In this document: positions 14,890 to 23,312 of the stretch, in pieces
Numbering within the stretch: the first letter of the stretch is position 1
Layout: each line of letters starts with the position of its first letter
NCBI GenBank assembly: GCA_964533145.1
Contig: CAZHLG010000001.1
Location: 1 to 62,848, forward strand
Length of the DNA stretch: 62,848 bases
Direction of reading: 5' to 3'
Origin: CAITQP01 sp964533145
GTDB taxonomy: Bacteria > Patescibacteriota > Minisyncoccia > Phycocordibacterales > UBA9973
Notes under the pieces: model-generated
Database searches by the model: none
What the model was told of the DNA's origin: nothing
What the model saw: only the letters and a program-made list of their open reading frames with translations
Position numbers and translations under genes: made by a program

Positions 14890-15273
14890 ATGAAAAAAAT
14901 TCGTTTCCTTTTGTTTGCGGCGCTCCTGTTGCCCGCGTGCGCGTTTGCGCAGAAAGACAGGACCAGTGAGGCATATTTTTATTGGGATTCGATCGAAATC
15001 CATCTTGCGCGCTGGCATTCCCAGAATGCCGCCCAGGATACGATCATGTTCGCTTCTCAGTATGTGTCAGAGTATTTTTACACTGACAACGGACTGCTGT
15101 ATTCGCAGATCCCGCTTGGGTATGTCGCATACGGAACACACGAGCCTGACCGCCCTATGGTCATCGTGCATTGCGGCAAGCGTACCAAGACGTACAACGC
15201 GCATGATTTGATCGGCAACAAGGTCGAATTATGCTCGACGCTCGAGCCGGCATTGGTGTGGCTGAATTTATAG
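14890..15273 (+). CDS. Small secreted protein, unknown
   Basis: A 127-aa product with a clear signal peptide, MKKIRFLLFAALLLPACAFA, probably cut after AFA. LPAC resembles a lipobox but has Pro where small residues are usual, so lipid attachment is uncertain. The mature part is rich in aromatic residues (AYFYWDSIEIHLARWHS, SQYVSEYFYTDNGLLYSQ) and has two Cys (HCGKRTK, ELCSTL) that could form a disulfide outside the cell. I recognise no family. It is flanked by a consensus promoter and a terminator, so it forms a single-gene unit, probably well expressed. Confidence 0.75.
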   Translation: MKKIRFLLFAALLLPACAFAQKDRTSEAYFYWDSIEIHLARWHSQNAAQDTIMFASQYVSEYFYTDNGLLYSQIPLGYVAYGTHEPDRPMVIVHCGKRTKTYNAHDLIGNKVELCSTLEPALVWLNL

Positions 15274-15327
15274 GATTTCATGGTGATAGATGGATGCCGT
15301 ATGTCATGAGCATATTGGCAGGTACGG

Positions 15328-15355
15328 CCCGACGGATTCTTCCGTCGGGTTTTTA
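15328..15355 (+). terminator. Rho-independent terminator
   Basis: CCCGACGGA / TCCGTCGGG stem, short TTCT loop region, then TTTTTATTT. Confidence 0.88.
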
Positions 15356-15379
15356 TTTGTGTATTGGGGCGATTTCGGC

Positions 15380-15385
15380 TAGTGT
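15380..15385 (+). promoter_or_regulatory. Leaderless -10 box of the 154-aa protein gene
   Basis: TAGTGT ends 6 nt before ATG 15392. GGAGG in the gap abuts the ATG and is too close to serve as a Shine-Dalgarno site. Confidence 0.55.
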
Positions 15386-15391
15386 GGAGGC

Positions 15392-15856
15392 ATGAAGATC
15401 GAATTGTCCAAAGAGGAGCTGCGGCAGCTCATCGTGCTGACCATGCTCGGAGCGAATATCGAGACTACCGTGCTTGAGATGCACGGGCAGCCGTTCAGTC
15501 TGGCGTACGCGCTCGAAGACAAGCTTCTCGCGCTCGCTGCCGACGAAGGCCTCTCGGCCATGGCGGAGCGCACTGCGGACGGACGACCGGTTCCTTCGCG
15601 CCGGCTGGCCGGGGAGATCGAGCGGGTGATGCGCGAGTACGATGACGATACGTTCTGGTTCAAACTTGAGACCGAGCTCGGCCTGCGCGATTTTTACGAG
15701 ACGCTCGATTTCAAAGAGATGCGCGCGATCAAGGAAGGCGACGAGCCGATGCCCGAGAGCGTGCATGAATTCTACGAAAAGTATGCCGACGAATTCGAGC
15801 AGTATGGCGCTGACCGGCTGCGGATCGTATCAAAGAGCACGAAGCACGACCATTGA
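15392..15856 (+). CDS. Conserved-looking acidic cytoplasmic protein, unknown
   Basis: A 154-aa soluble, Glu/Asp-rich, mostly helical protein: MKIELSKEELRQLIVLTMLG, then VLEMHGQPFSLAYALEDKLLALAADEGL. The C-terminal half (FWFKLETELGLRDFYETLDFKEM, ESVHEFYEKYADEFEQYG) is also amphipathic helix. No Cys, no membrane segment, no catalytic motif visible. The start is set by the -10 box 6 nt upstream. It lies between two single-gene units of secreted or unknown small proteins. Function not assignable. Confidence 0.75.
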   Translation: MKIELSKEELRQLIVLTMLGANIETTVLEMHGQPFSLAYALEDKLLALAADEGLSAMAERTADGRPVPSRRLAGEIERVMREYDDDTFWFKLETELGLRDFYETLDFKEMRAIKEGDEPMPESVHEFYEKYADEFEQYGADRLRIVSKSTKHDH

Positions 15857-15881
15857 CAACTCGCGTCCGGAGGCGTACCGT
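15853..15881 (+). promoter_or_regulatory. Promoter of the 88-aa protein gene
   Basis: TTGACA (15853-15858) overlaps the stop of the previous gene; 17-bp spacer; TACCGT (15876-15881). Leader about 14 nt to ATG 15902. Confidence 0.65.
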
Positions 15882-15901
15882 TTAATGCAAATGCTTTTCA
15901 T

Positions 15902-16168
15902 ATGAACAGTACGACTGAAAACACACAGAAGAAACAGCCGTTTAAGATGCCGAAAGGCCCGGCATCGTTTGCTGATTTCAAAAAATTTTTGAACGACCAT
16001 GACCCGCACGGGAAGGACGTCATGGAGTTTCTCAAGCAGAAGGCTCCGAAGGTCCATCAGGTCGCTCTCAACAGCAATGCTGACGTCCGTACTATGAGCG
16101 CTATCGTCGGCCATAAGCTTGCGCAGATATTGAATATCGCCGAGCTGTATTGGCCCGCAGTCAACTAA
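15902..16168 (+). CDS. Small 88-aa protein, unknown
   Basis: MNSTTENTQKKQPFKMPKGP is a flexible, basic N terminus; the rest (FADFKKFLNDHDPHGKDVMEFLKQKAPKVHQVALNSNADVRTMSAI) looks like a small helical domain. It has no signal peptide and no Cys. It has its own promoter and terminator. I do not recognise it. Confidence 0.65.
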   Translation: MNSTTENTQKKQPFKMPKGPASFADFKKFLNDHDPHGKDVMEFLKQKAPKVHQVALNSNADVRTMSAIVGHKLAQILNIAELYWPAVN

Positions 16169-16183
16169 TGTATTTTTGATGAA

Positions 16184-16215
16184 AGACCCGCCCTAAGCGG
16201 GTCTTTTGTTTTTCT
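16184..16215 (+). terminator. Rho-independent terminator
   Basis: AGACCCGC / GCGGGTCT stem followed by TTTTGTTTTT. Confidence 0.87.
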
Positions 16216-16230
16216 TTATCTGGTCTCGTG

Positions 16231-16236
16231 TATACT
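16231..16236 (+). promoter_or_regulatory. -10 box of the PIF1-like helicase gene
   Basis: TATACT ends 7 nt before ATG 16244. Confidence 0.62.
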
Positions 16237-16243
16237 GCTCGGT

Positions 16244-18019
16244 ATGACGCAGGCGCAGGCGCTGGCCATCATGAAGACGGGCGTGAATGTCTATTTGACC
16301 GGTTCTGCCGGTTCGGGCAAGACGCATACGCTCCGCGAGTACATCAAGTGGCTCGATTCGCACAGCATATCTGTTGCTGTGACGGCCTCGACCGGCATTG
16401 CTGCGACGCATATGAACGGACAGACGATCCATGGATGGGCTGGCATCGGCATCCGTGAGTATCTGTCCGAAAGCGATCTTGACTACATTGAGCAGAAGCA
16501 ATATCTCTGGCAGCGGTTCCAAAAGGCGCGGGTGCTCATCATCGACGAGGTATCCATGCTGCATGCGCACCGTCTCGATATGGTTGATCGCGTGTGCCGG
16601 CGCTTCAAGCGCAGCGACGCGCCGTTCGGCGGGCTGCAGGTGATCCTTTCCGGGGATTTTTTTCAGCTGCCGCCGGTGACCAAGGGTGGGTTTGCCGGGG
16701 TTGTGCGCGACGGGGCGGCGCGGCAGGCAAAGCCTGCCGCGCCGCAAGGCGACCTCTTTTACGATTACGAAACCGGCCTGGTGTCCGAGCCGGATTATGC
16801 CGAAGCGGAACTTCCGGCAAGCGATCTGATCGTTCACAGCCGCGCATGGAAAGCAATGAAGCCTGCCATTTGCTATCTGACAGAGCAGCATCGCCAAGAA
16901 GACGAGGCGTTCCTTGAGGTGCTCAACGCCATCCGTGCCGATGCCGTGGACGAGCTGCACATTGAGCGCATCGAGGAGCGCCTGCATGCCTCCGTGGACG
17001 CCGCGCTCCCGACCAAGCTCTATACGCATAATGTCGATGTGGATGCCATCAATCTTGCCGAGCTCGCCAAACTGCCCGGACAGCCCAAAGAATTCGTCAT
17101 GGCGGGCCGAGGTCGTGACGTGCTTGTCGACGCGCTCAAAAAGTCATGCCTGGCCCCCGAAGTGCTCAAACTCAAGGAGGGGGCCGAGGTGATGTTCATC
17201 AAAAACAACTACGAGGCCGGCTATGTGAACGGCACCCGCGGCAAGGTCGTCGGTTTCGACGCCCGAGGCGAGCCGGTCGTGGAGACGTATGCTACCGGCC
17301 GTCGCATCACCGCTGCTGCGAGCGATTGGGAAGTGGAGGAGAACGGCCGCATCAAGGCGTCCATCACTCAGTATCCACTGCGGCTTGCGTGGGCGATCAC
17401 CATTCATAAAAGCCAGGGTATGAGCCTTGATTCCGCCGAAATAGACCTGTCCAAGACGTTTGCCTACGGTATGGGCTACGTGGCGCTTTCGCGTGTCCGT
17501 ACGCTCGCGGGGATACGTCTTGTCGGCTTTACGCCCGGCGCGCTGCGGATGGACCCGGAGGCGCTCGCGCTCGACGAGACGCTCCGCGAGGAAAGCGCGG
17601 CGAACGAGGCACTGTTCGGAAAACTCTCTGCCGCCGAACACGCGGCGCTTGAGCGTGATTTTATCCTGCGCATGGGAGGCACGGTTCTTGCGGAAGAAGA
17701 CGCTCCGCCGAAAGCCCGTCGTACGAAATCCGGAAAAGAGCCGGATCCCGAATGGTCGGCAAAAATGGAAAAAGTCCGTGCCGTATATCCGAATGCCTCA
17801 AAGCCGTGGCGTGCGGAAGAAGATGCGCGTCTGATCCAGGAATGGAAGGATGGCACAGGTATCGAAGAGCTGGCCGCGCTCGTCGGACGCAAGCCGAGCT
17901 CGATCATGCTGCGTCTCGTGAAGCACGGACTTGTTGAACCGGACGAAGACACAAAAAAGTTCTTGGAGCGGCAGACCTCTCGCCGCACAAAAGACACAGC
18001 AGCAAAAAAGCCTGAATAG
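16244..18019 (+). CDS. PIF1-like helicase with C-terminal Myb/HTH-like module
   Basis: A 591-aa superfamily 1B helicase. Walker A is GSAGSGKT near residue 24; motif Ia is TASTGIAATHMNGQTIHGWAG, Walker B is VLIIDEVSML, motif III is ILSGDFFQLPPV, and the C-terminal motifs are AWAITIHKSQGMSLDSAEIDL and YVALSRVRTLAGIRL. PIF1 enzymes unwind DNA 5' to 3' and resolve G-quadruplexes and replication blocks. After about residue 480 a basic linker leads to WRAEEDARLIQEWKDGTGI with LAALVGRKPSSIMLRLVKHG, a Myb/SANT-like DNA-binding helix triplet not found in standard bacterial homologues such as RecD2. TTG or other earlier starts are excluded by the promoter. Confidence 0.92.
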   Translation: MTQAQALAIMKTGVNVYLTGSAGSGKTHTLREYIKWLDSHSISVAVTASTGIAATHMNGQTIHGWAGIGIREYLSESDLDYIEQKQYLWQRFQKARVLIIDEVSMLHAHRLDMVDRVCRRFKRSDAPFGGLQVILSGDFFQLPPVTKGGFAGVVRDGAARQAKPAAPQGDLFYDYETGLVSEPDYAEAELPASDLIVHSRAWKAMKPAICYLTEQHRQEDEAFLEVLNAIRADAVDELHIERIEERLHASVDAALPTKLYTHNVDVDAINLAELAKLPGQPKEFVMAGRGRDVLVDALKKSCLAPEVLKLKEGAEVMFIKNNYEAGYVNGTRGKVVGFDARGEPVVETYATGRRITAAASDWEVEENGRIKASITQYPLRLAWAITIHKSQGMSLDSAEIDLSKTFAYGMGYVALSRVRTLAGIRLVGFTPGALRMDPEALALDETLREESAANEALFGKLSAAEHAALERDFILRMGGTVLAEEDAPPKARRTKSGKEPDPEWSAKMEKVRAVYPNASKPWRAEEDARLIQEWKDGTGIEELAALVGRKPSSIMLRLVKHGLVEPDEDTKKFLERQTSRRTKDTAAKKPE

Positions 18020-18039
18020 ACGCTAAGGCGTATGTTACG

Positions 18040-18080
18040 GAAAAAGCGCGGTCGCTTCGCAGCGAAACCGCGCTTTTTCC
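18040..18080 (+). terminator. Rho-independent terminator
   Basis: GAAAAAGCGCGGT / ACCGCGCTTTTTC stem around an inner GTCGCTTCGCAGC loop. The A/T flanks make it potentially bidirectional. The rest of the 232-bp gap to the next gene holds only its promoter. Confidence 0.85.
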
Positions 18081-18217
18081 AAGTACGGCATCTGAAATAA
18101 AGATAGTCGGATGCCGCAATGTCCGTGAAAGAACCTTTATGCGATTATACGCTAACGGCTTAAAATTTTTCTAAACTCTCGATAGGGAAAGGATAAAAGC
18201 CGCTCCCCAGAAAAGTT

Positions 18218-18245
18218 TTGCACGAAAAAGAGCGCACGATACACT
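18218..18245 (+). promoter_or_regulatory. Promoter of the surface hydrolase gene
   Basis: TTGCAC (18218-18223), 16-bp spacer, TACACT (18240-18245), which ends 6 nt before ATG 18252: a leaderless arrangement that also has a recognisable -35. Confidence 0.65.
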
Positions 18246-18251
18246 CCGCGC

Positions 18252-21200
18252 ATGCTTACTCATAAACGCAAGACTTTCATTTTGGTTTTTTCTGTCGTTG
18301 CGGCCTGCGCGGCGTTCGCTGTCCGAGTCGCGGCTTCGGAGGATGCCGTGCGCGACATCGTCTCTGACACCACTTGGACCTTGGAGGGAAGCCCGTATCT
18401 GATCGAGGGCGCCGTATATGTGCAGGACGGCGCAACTCTCGCCGTAGAACCGGGCGTCGTGGTCATGTTCGGTCCGGATGCGTCGCTTGTCGTCAAAGGC
18501 TCGTTTGCTGTGTCCGGCACTGCAGACGAGCCGGTTCGATTCAGTTCCGTTGCCGATGGCTCCGCGACATCTCCGCGGGCGGGCGATTATTCAGGTATCG
18601 TGATCCAGGAAGGCGCGCACGCCTCGTTTCGGTACGCCGATATTCGGTATGCGACCGTCGCTCTTTCCGTGCGGGGAGACCTTTCGTTAGAGGATTCGCG
18701 TTTGAGTTACAACACGCACGGATTGCTACAGACAGCCGGGTCTCTTGCTGTCGTACGGAGCACGTTTTCGGATAATTACATTCCGCTCAAAATATCGTTT
18801 GCCGTAGATTTTGCATGTACGGACGCGCGGTTCTCCGGCAATGCGTTCGATGGCATCGGTGTCGGGTCGTACCGCGACGAAGACGGAGACATCGTTTTTC
18901 CTTCGTGCGGGACACCGTACTACCTGCTCTCTGACATCCTCATGCATGGCAGTTCTGTCTCGTTCGAGCCCGGTGTCGAACTGCTGCTCCCTCCGGAAGC
19001 GTTCGGCGAACCGCAGATTGTCATGTATGGCGGCTTTATCAATGCCGTCGGTGCCGAGAACGCGGTGGTTTCCATCGCGCCGCATCTGCAAGGATACGCG
19101 GGTGTCGATGTGGAGTTCAGCCATGCTGATGCCGCGTACTTCGACCTTTCCGGGAATGCCGTGCTTTCGATGCACAATTCCGTGTCTGCTGGATTCCGTA
19201 TCGCCGACCATTCGACGGCTGTGGTCCGCGATACTGCTTTTGTCCTCGACATGACAGGCATCGATGTCTCCGGATCGAGTGAACTCGACATGCGGGATAG
19301 TTCCATTGCCGATCCTGTGCGCAACGAGGCCTCCCAGGGTGCGCTTATGATCAATCACGTATCGTCGGCGTACCTTGAAAATGTCGCCATAGCATCCGTG
19401 AATACTGCGGTGAGCGTGTATAAAAACAGCATGTTCGAGGGCTACCGTATCGGCGTGATGAGCACGGACGATGATGCGTTCGATCTCGGGTCGGACATAT
19501 TGCAATATACGGAAGCGAGTCGTGTAAAACTTCGGTATAGCCGGATCACCGGGTCGCTGCATGGTTTTAAAACGAGCGATATGGTTCCGCTGAACGACAT
19601 TGAATTCAATGCAATTGAGGGCAATCAGTACGGTGCGTTCAACCGCGGCATTGCGCCTGCGCTCTTTGCGAATAATTGGTGGGGTGATCCGACTGGACCC
19701 ACTCATGCCGGACAAAACCCTGATGGATTGGGCGATACTGTGACTGACGGTATTGTTTTTACGCCGTGGCTCACGTATGACCCCGCTCCGGACATCGAGT
19801 TTCCGAACATCGGCACGCAAGAAGAAGTTGATGATGCATTGGACGATGAAGAGTCCGAAGCGCAGCCTGATGGTACGGGAAGCGATACGGGTGATTCTGA
19901 GCCGGACGATGGTTCCAGCGGCGAGTCGCATAATGGCGGAGGCGAAGAAAGCCAGGATGCCACGCCACTGCCCGTTCCGGGCGGCGGTGGGGGAGGAGGT
20001 GGAATTCCGCCGAGCCCCGCACCTGTCCCCGAGCGAGCGCGCCCGGTGATTATCATCCCTGGCATTCTTGGTACGGAGCTTTTTCTCGATGCGTCACGCC
20101 TCTGGCTTGATATCGTGCGCACTGTGTCTGATAGGGGCGATCAGTTCATGGACCCGCTTGCTTTCACCGAACAACTGCGTCCTTCCGTCGCCGGTGTGCG
20201 AGCCGGAGACATCGTACGCGAAAAACTTGTCGTGTTCGGCAAGCCGCATTTTGATTATTCCCAGAAATTGCTGGACGAGCTCGCAGCGCGCGGGTATCGC
20301 GAAGGTGCTGACGTATTCGTATTTCCGTACGATTGGCGGTACGGCGTCGAGCATGCTGCTGCGGATTTGGCGCAGACCGTCGACACCGTCCTCCGTGAGA
20401 CCGGAAGCGACACTGTCGACATTGTGGCGCACAGTATGGGCGGGCTTGTGCTCAAAAAATACGCCATGAGCCGAGCATCCGAAAGCCATATCGGCAAAGC
20501 GATACTCGTCGGCGTGCCGCAGACAGGCGCCCCGCAGGCGGCAAAAACCCTGCTTGAGGGCTCATCATTCGGAGTCCCGTTCCTTTCTGAGAAAGAAATC
20601 AAAAAACTCGCTCGGAATATGCCGTCGGTGCATGATCTGCTGCCGAGCCGCAGATATGTCGCACAGAACGGCGGATATGCATCGGTTTTCGGCGGAGCTG
20701 GAGGCGCGGAGCCGATCATGCTTTCGTTCGAATCGACAACGCAGTATCTGATCGACGATCACGGCCAGAACGCAGCTGCGCTCGCTGCGGCGGATGCGCT
20801 GCACTCCGATGCGTTCGATGCGTACGATCTGCGTTCTTCGGGCATCGATGTGTATGCCATCAACGGATGCCGGGCAGGGACCATAGGTGCGTTCTCGGAG
20901 AGTCGAGGTTCTGGTGCGGATGCACAACCTGCATCATATGCGATCATCAGCGAAGTCCCTGGAGACGGCATTGTGCCGCTTGCGAGTGCTTCCGATGTCG
21001 GTGTCGACCGGTCGAAGGAGTATTACGCCCTCTCCGGAACGCATACGGCAATGCTTGTGCACGACGGCGTCCGGCGCACTATCGCAGGGATCCTGTCGGG
21101 CGAGACGGTTTCGGCTTTCGGTGATATCACCCAGGACAGTTCCTTGTGCGGTCTCAACGGGAAATTCATATCGGTCTCCGGACCGCTGTCTCTTGAGGTG

Positions 21201-21743
21201 ACGGATCAGTATGGCAACCGTGCCGTTTTTGACGCTGAGAATGACGCTGTCGAAAACACCATTCCGAATGCTGATTATCAGATCTTTGGCGGACGGACTT
21301 TCGTGTATGTTCCGACTGATGCAGGACAGCTCTATGATGTCAGGGTTCAGGCGACAGGAACAGGGACTGCTTCGGTGACGGTTGAAACGATCGCTCGTAG
21401 CAGTCCCAGTGCCACTGAATCTTTCAGGGACATACTGGTCAAGCAGGGGCTTTCCGGACATATATATCTTGAGGATCCCGCACGTTTCGTATTTGATATC
21501 GACAGTGCTTTGATTGAGGCGCACGATGTCTCTATCAGCAGTCTTCAGGATGATAGTCCCAGCGAGACTCCGGCGGGTGTCGTGTCCACGGAAGCGATTG
21601 AGCCGATACGCACGGCACGCCTGAAAAACGGGGCTTCTGCGATAGGGAGCGGGTATATGCCGTCCAAAGCCGCTCTATTCTCCGTCAGTGCGCTCATGGT
21701 TGCTCTTGCGCTCATATTCCTTCGGAGGCGGGGAGGCGAGTAG
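18252..21743 (+). CDS. Giant surface protein: beta-helix stalk fused to LCAT-like hydrolase
   Basis: A 1163-aa protein in five parts. (1) Signal peptide, residues 1-28. (2) About 30-520: repeated short strands with parallel beta-helix character (YVQDGATLAVEPGVVVMF, SGIVIQEGAHASFRYADI, ANNWWGDPTGPTHAGQNPDG near the end, a typical right-handed beta-helix cap). (3) About 520-595: acidic Asp/Glu/Gly/Pro linker with a run of eight Gly. (4) About 600-950: an alpha/beta hydrolase close to lecithin:cholesterol acyltransferase and related lipases (RPVIIIPGILGTELF, FVFPYDWRYGVEHAA), with AHSMGG giving nucleophile Ser728, Asp905 in PGDGIVPL and His931 in GTHTAM as the likely triad. (5) Beta domains and a C-terminal membrane anchor ALFSVSALMVALALIFLRRR. 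It should be cell-anchored with the enzyme displayed outward; substrate is inferred to be lipid or acyl esters. Confidence 0.85.
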   Translation: MLTHKRKTFILVFSVVAACAAFAVRVAASEDAVRDIVSDTTWTLEGSPYLIEGAVYVQDGATLAVEPGVVVMFGPDASLVVKGSFAVSGTADEPVRFSSVADGSATSPRAGDYSGIVIQEGAHASFRYADIRYATVALSVRGDLSLEDSRLSYNTHGLLQTAGSLAVVRSTFSDNYIPLKISFAVDFACTDARFSGNAFDGIGVGSYRDEDGDIVFPSCGTPYYLLSDILMHGSSVSFEPGVELLLPPEAFGEPQIVMYGGFINAVGAENAVVSIAPHLQGYAGVDVEFSHADAAYFDLSGNAVLSMHNSVSAGFRIADHSTAVVRDTAFVLDMTGIDVSGSSELDMRDSSIADPVRNEASQGALMINHVSSAYLENVAIASVNTAVSVYKNSMFEGYRIGVMSTDDDAFDLGSDILQYTEASRVKLRYSRITGSLHGFKTSDMVPLNDIEFNAIEGNQYGAFNRGIAPALFANNWWGDPTGPTHAGQNPDGLGDTVTDGIVFTPWLTYDPAPDIEFPNIGTQEEVDDALDDEESEAQPDGTGSDTGDSEPDDGSSGESHNGGGEESQDATPLPVPGGGGGGGGIPPSPAPVPERARPVIIIPGILGTELFLDASRLWLDIVRTVSDRGDQFMDPLAFTEQLRPSVAGVRAGDIVREKLVVFGKPHFDYSQKLLDELAARGYREGADVFVFPYDWRYGVEHAAADLAQTVDTVLRETGSDTVDIVAHSMGGLVLKKYAMSRASESHIGKAILVGVPQTGAPQAAKTLLEGSSFGVPFLSEKEIKKLARNMPSVHDLLPSRRYVAQNGGYASVFGGAGGAEPIMLSFESTTQYLIDDHGQNAAALAAADALHSDAFDAYDLRSSGIDVYAINGCRAGTIGAFSESRGSGADAQPASYAIISEVPGDGIVPLASASDVGVDRSKEYYALSGTHTAMLVHDGVRRTIAGILSGETVSAFGDITQDSSLCGLNGKFISVSGPLSLEVTDQYGNRAVFDAENDAVENTIPNADYQIFGGRTFVYVPTDAGQLYDVRVQATGTGTASVTVETIARSSPSATESFRDILVKQGLSGHIYLEDPARFVFDIDSALIEAHDVSISSLQDDSPSETPAGVVSTEAIEPIRTARLKNGASAIGSGYMPSKAALFSVSALMVALALIFLRRRGGE

Positions 21744-21773
21744 CAAGCCCCAGTTCTCTCCGACTAGCGGCTG

Positions 21774-21782
21774 TGCTAGAAT
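21774..21782 (+). promoter_or_regulatory. Extended leaderless -10 box of the ATP-cone nuclease gene
   Basis: TGCTAGAAT ends 6 nt before ATG 21789. Confidence 0.66.
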
Positions 21783-21788
21783 GCCGGC

Positions 21789-22619
21789 ATGGAAGTCACA
21801 AAAATCGACGGTTCGAAAGAACGGTTCAGCCCCGCGAAATTGTGCCTCTCGATGCGCAAGGCTGGCGCTCCGCGCGATGTCGCGGACAAGATTTGCAAGG
21901 CTGTCGAGACCAAAGTCAATCCGAACGATTCGACGACAGCAATCTTCCGCAAGGCTCTGAAGCATCTCATGCGCGAAAGCCCCGATGTTGCGGCACGGTA
22001 CAGCCTGCGCCGCGGCCTTGAGGCGCTCGGTCCGGCCGGATTCATCTTCGAGCAGTATTTCGAGACGGTGCTGCAGGCGTATGACTTCAAAACGAAGCGC
22101 AATGTCATGCTCAAAGGAAAGTGCGTGACGCATGAGATCGATGTGATAGCCGAGAGCGGCTCGAAGCGTTTCTTGGTCGAAGCTAAATACCATAAGGAGC
22201 CCGGCATGCGCACGCATGTGGACGTTGTCATGTATGCCGACGCGCGCCTGATGGACATCGTCCGCAATGAGCCTGAAGAGAAACGCAAGGCGTACGAATA
22301 CGCCATGTGGCTCGTCACCAACACGAAATTCACCGAGACCGCCATCAAATACGCCCAATGCCGGGGTCTTCGCCTGACCGGATGGAATCATCCGCGCGGC
22401 GCAAGCCTCGAGGACGTGATCGCAGACAAGAAGCTGTATCCTGTCACTATTCTGCCGTCTGTGCCGTCGTCGCTCATGCCCGAGTTCGCCAAACGGAATG
22501 TCATGCTCGCCCAGGACTTGCTCACGTATTCGGCCAAGGATCTGGCGCGTTCATTCAAGATTCCGCCCGAGACCGCTGAGAAGATCATCGCCGAGGTGCA
22601 CGCAATAGTCAGCCAGTAA
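21789..22619 (+). CDS. ATP-cone domain fused to a PD-(D/E)XK nuclease-like domain
   Basis: A 276-aa protein. Residues 1-90 form an ATP-cone (MEVTKIDGSKERFSPAKLCLSMRKAGAP, VADKICKAVETKVN), the nucleotide-sensing module of ribonucleotide reductases and NrdR. Residues about 95-215 carry a restriction-endonuclease-like core: HEIDVIAESGSKRFLVEAKYH supplies the Asp and E-x-K of the active site. The C terminus (LLTYSAKDLARSFKIPPETAEKIIAEV) is helix-hairpin-helix-like, which suits DNA binding. Together this suggests a DNA nuclease gated by dATP/ATP levels, a domain pairing seen across bacteria but not functionally characterised to my knowledge. The next gene, rsmI, starts 3 nt downstream. Confidence 0.82.
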   Translation: MEVTKIDGSKERFSPAKLCLSMRKAGAPRDVADKICKAVETKVNPNDSTTAIFRKALKHLMRESPDVAARYSLRRGLEALGPAGFIFEQYFETVLQAYDFKTKRNVMLKGKCVTHEIDVIAESGSKRFLVEAKYHKEPGMRTHVDVVMYADARLMDIVRNEPEEKRKAYEYAMWLVTNTKFTETAIKYAQCRGLRLTGWNHPRGASLEDVIADKKLYPVTILPSVPSSLMPEFAKRNVMLAQDLLTYSAKDLARSFKIPPETAEKIIAEVHAIVSQ

Positions 22620-22622
22620 GCC

Positions 22623-23312
22623 ATGCAGCACTCTCTCGGCACTTTGTACGTGGTCGCAACGCCCATCGGCAATATGGAGGATATCACGCTGCGGGCACTT
22701 CGTGTCCTCGGCGAGGTTTCGCTCGTGCTTTCGGAGGATACGCGTCATACCCGGCTGCTGCTCGACAGGCACAACATCAAAGCCAAGACCGAAAGCTATC
22801 ACGCGCATTCGACCGATGCGAAAATGCATGCCATAGCGAAACGCCTTGCGGCGGGGGATGATCTTGCGCTGGTCTCCGATGCCGGAACGCCGCTCGTGTC
22901 AGATCCCGGTTCGCCGCTCCTGTCGTATCTGCGCAGCGAGTTCGGCGCAGACCTTCGCATCGTGCCGATCCCCGGCGCAAGCGCGCTGACGGCCGCGCTG
23001 TCAGTGATTCCGGTGCCGGGCGGACGCTTCACATTCCTCGGATTTCTGCCGCACAAGAAAGGCAGACAGACGGCAATCAGGCGCATGCGGGAAGCCGGGG
23101 AGGCGCATGTGTGCTATGAGTCTTCGCATCGCATTCTCAAGCTCATGCACGAGCTTGCAGCGGAGTATCCGGAAGCCCATGTGTGGATCGCGCGCGAACT
23201 CACCAAGCAATTTGAAGAAATCCTCGAAGGCTCTCCGGCTGAGCTTGCTTCCGTGCTTGAGTCTCAGCCCCTGAAACAGAAAGGGGAATTTGTAGTGATT
23301 GTTGGCGCATAG
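22623..23312 (+). CDS. rsmI: 16S rRNA (cytidine-1402-2'-O)-methyltransferase RsmI
   Basis: A 229-aa member of the tetrapyrrole methylase fold that makes the 2'-O-methyl group on C1402 of 16S rRNA in the decoding centre. Features are GTLYVVATPIGNMEDITLRAL, VSLVLSEDTRHTRLLLDRHNI, ALVSDAGTPLVSDPGSPLLS, PIPGASALTAALS and FTFLGFLPHKKGRQ. The C-terminal extension of the longer E. coli enzyme is missing. It is cotranscribed with the ATP-cone nuclease (3-nt gap, no Shine-Dalgarno sequence). Confidence 0.95.
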   Translation: MQHSLGTLYVVATPIGNMEDITLRALRVLGEVSLVLSEDTRHTRLLLDRHNIKAKTESYHAHSTDAKMHAIAKRLAAGDDLALVSDAGTPLVSDPGSPLLSYLRSEFGADLRIVPIPGASALTAALSVIPVPGGRFTFLGFLPHKKGRQTAIRRMREAGEAHVCYESSHRILKLMHELAAEYPEAHVWIARELTKQFEEILEGSPAELASVLESQPLKQKGEFVVIVGA

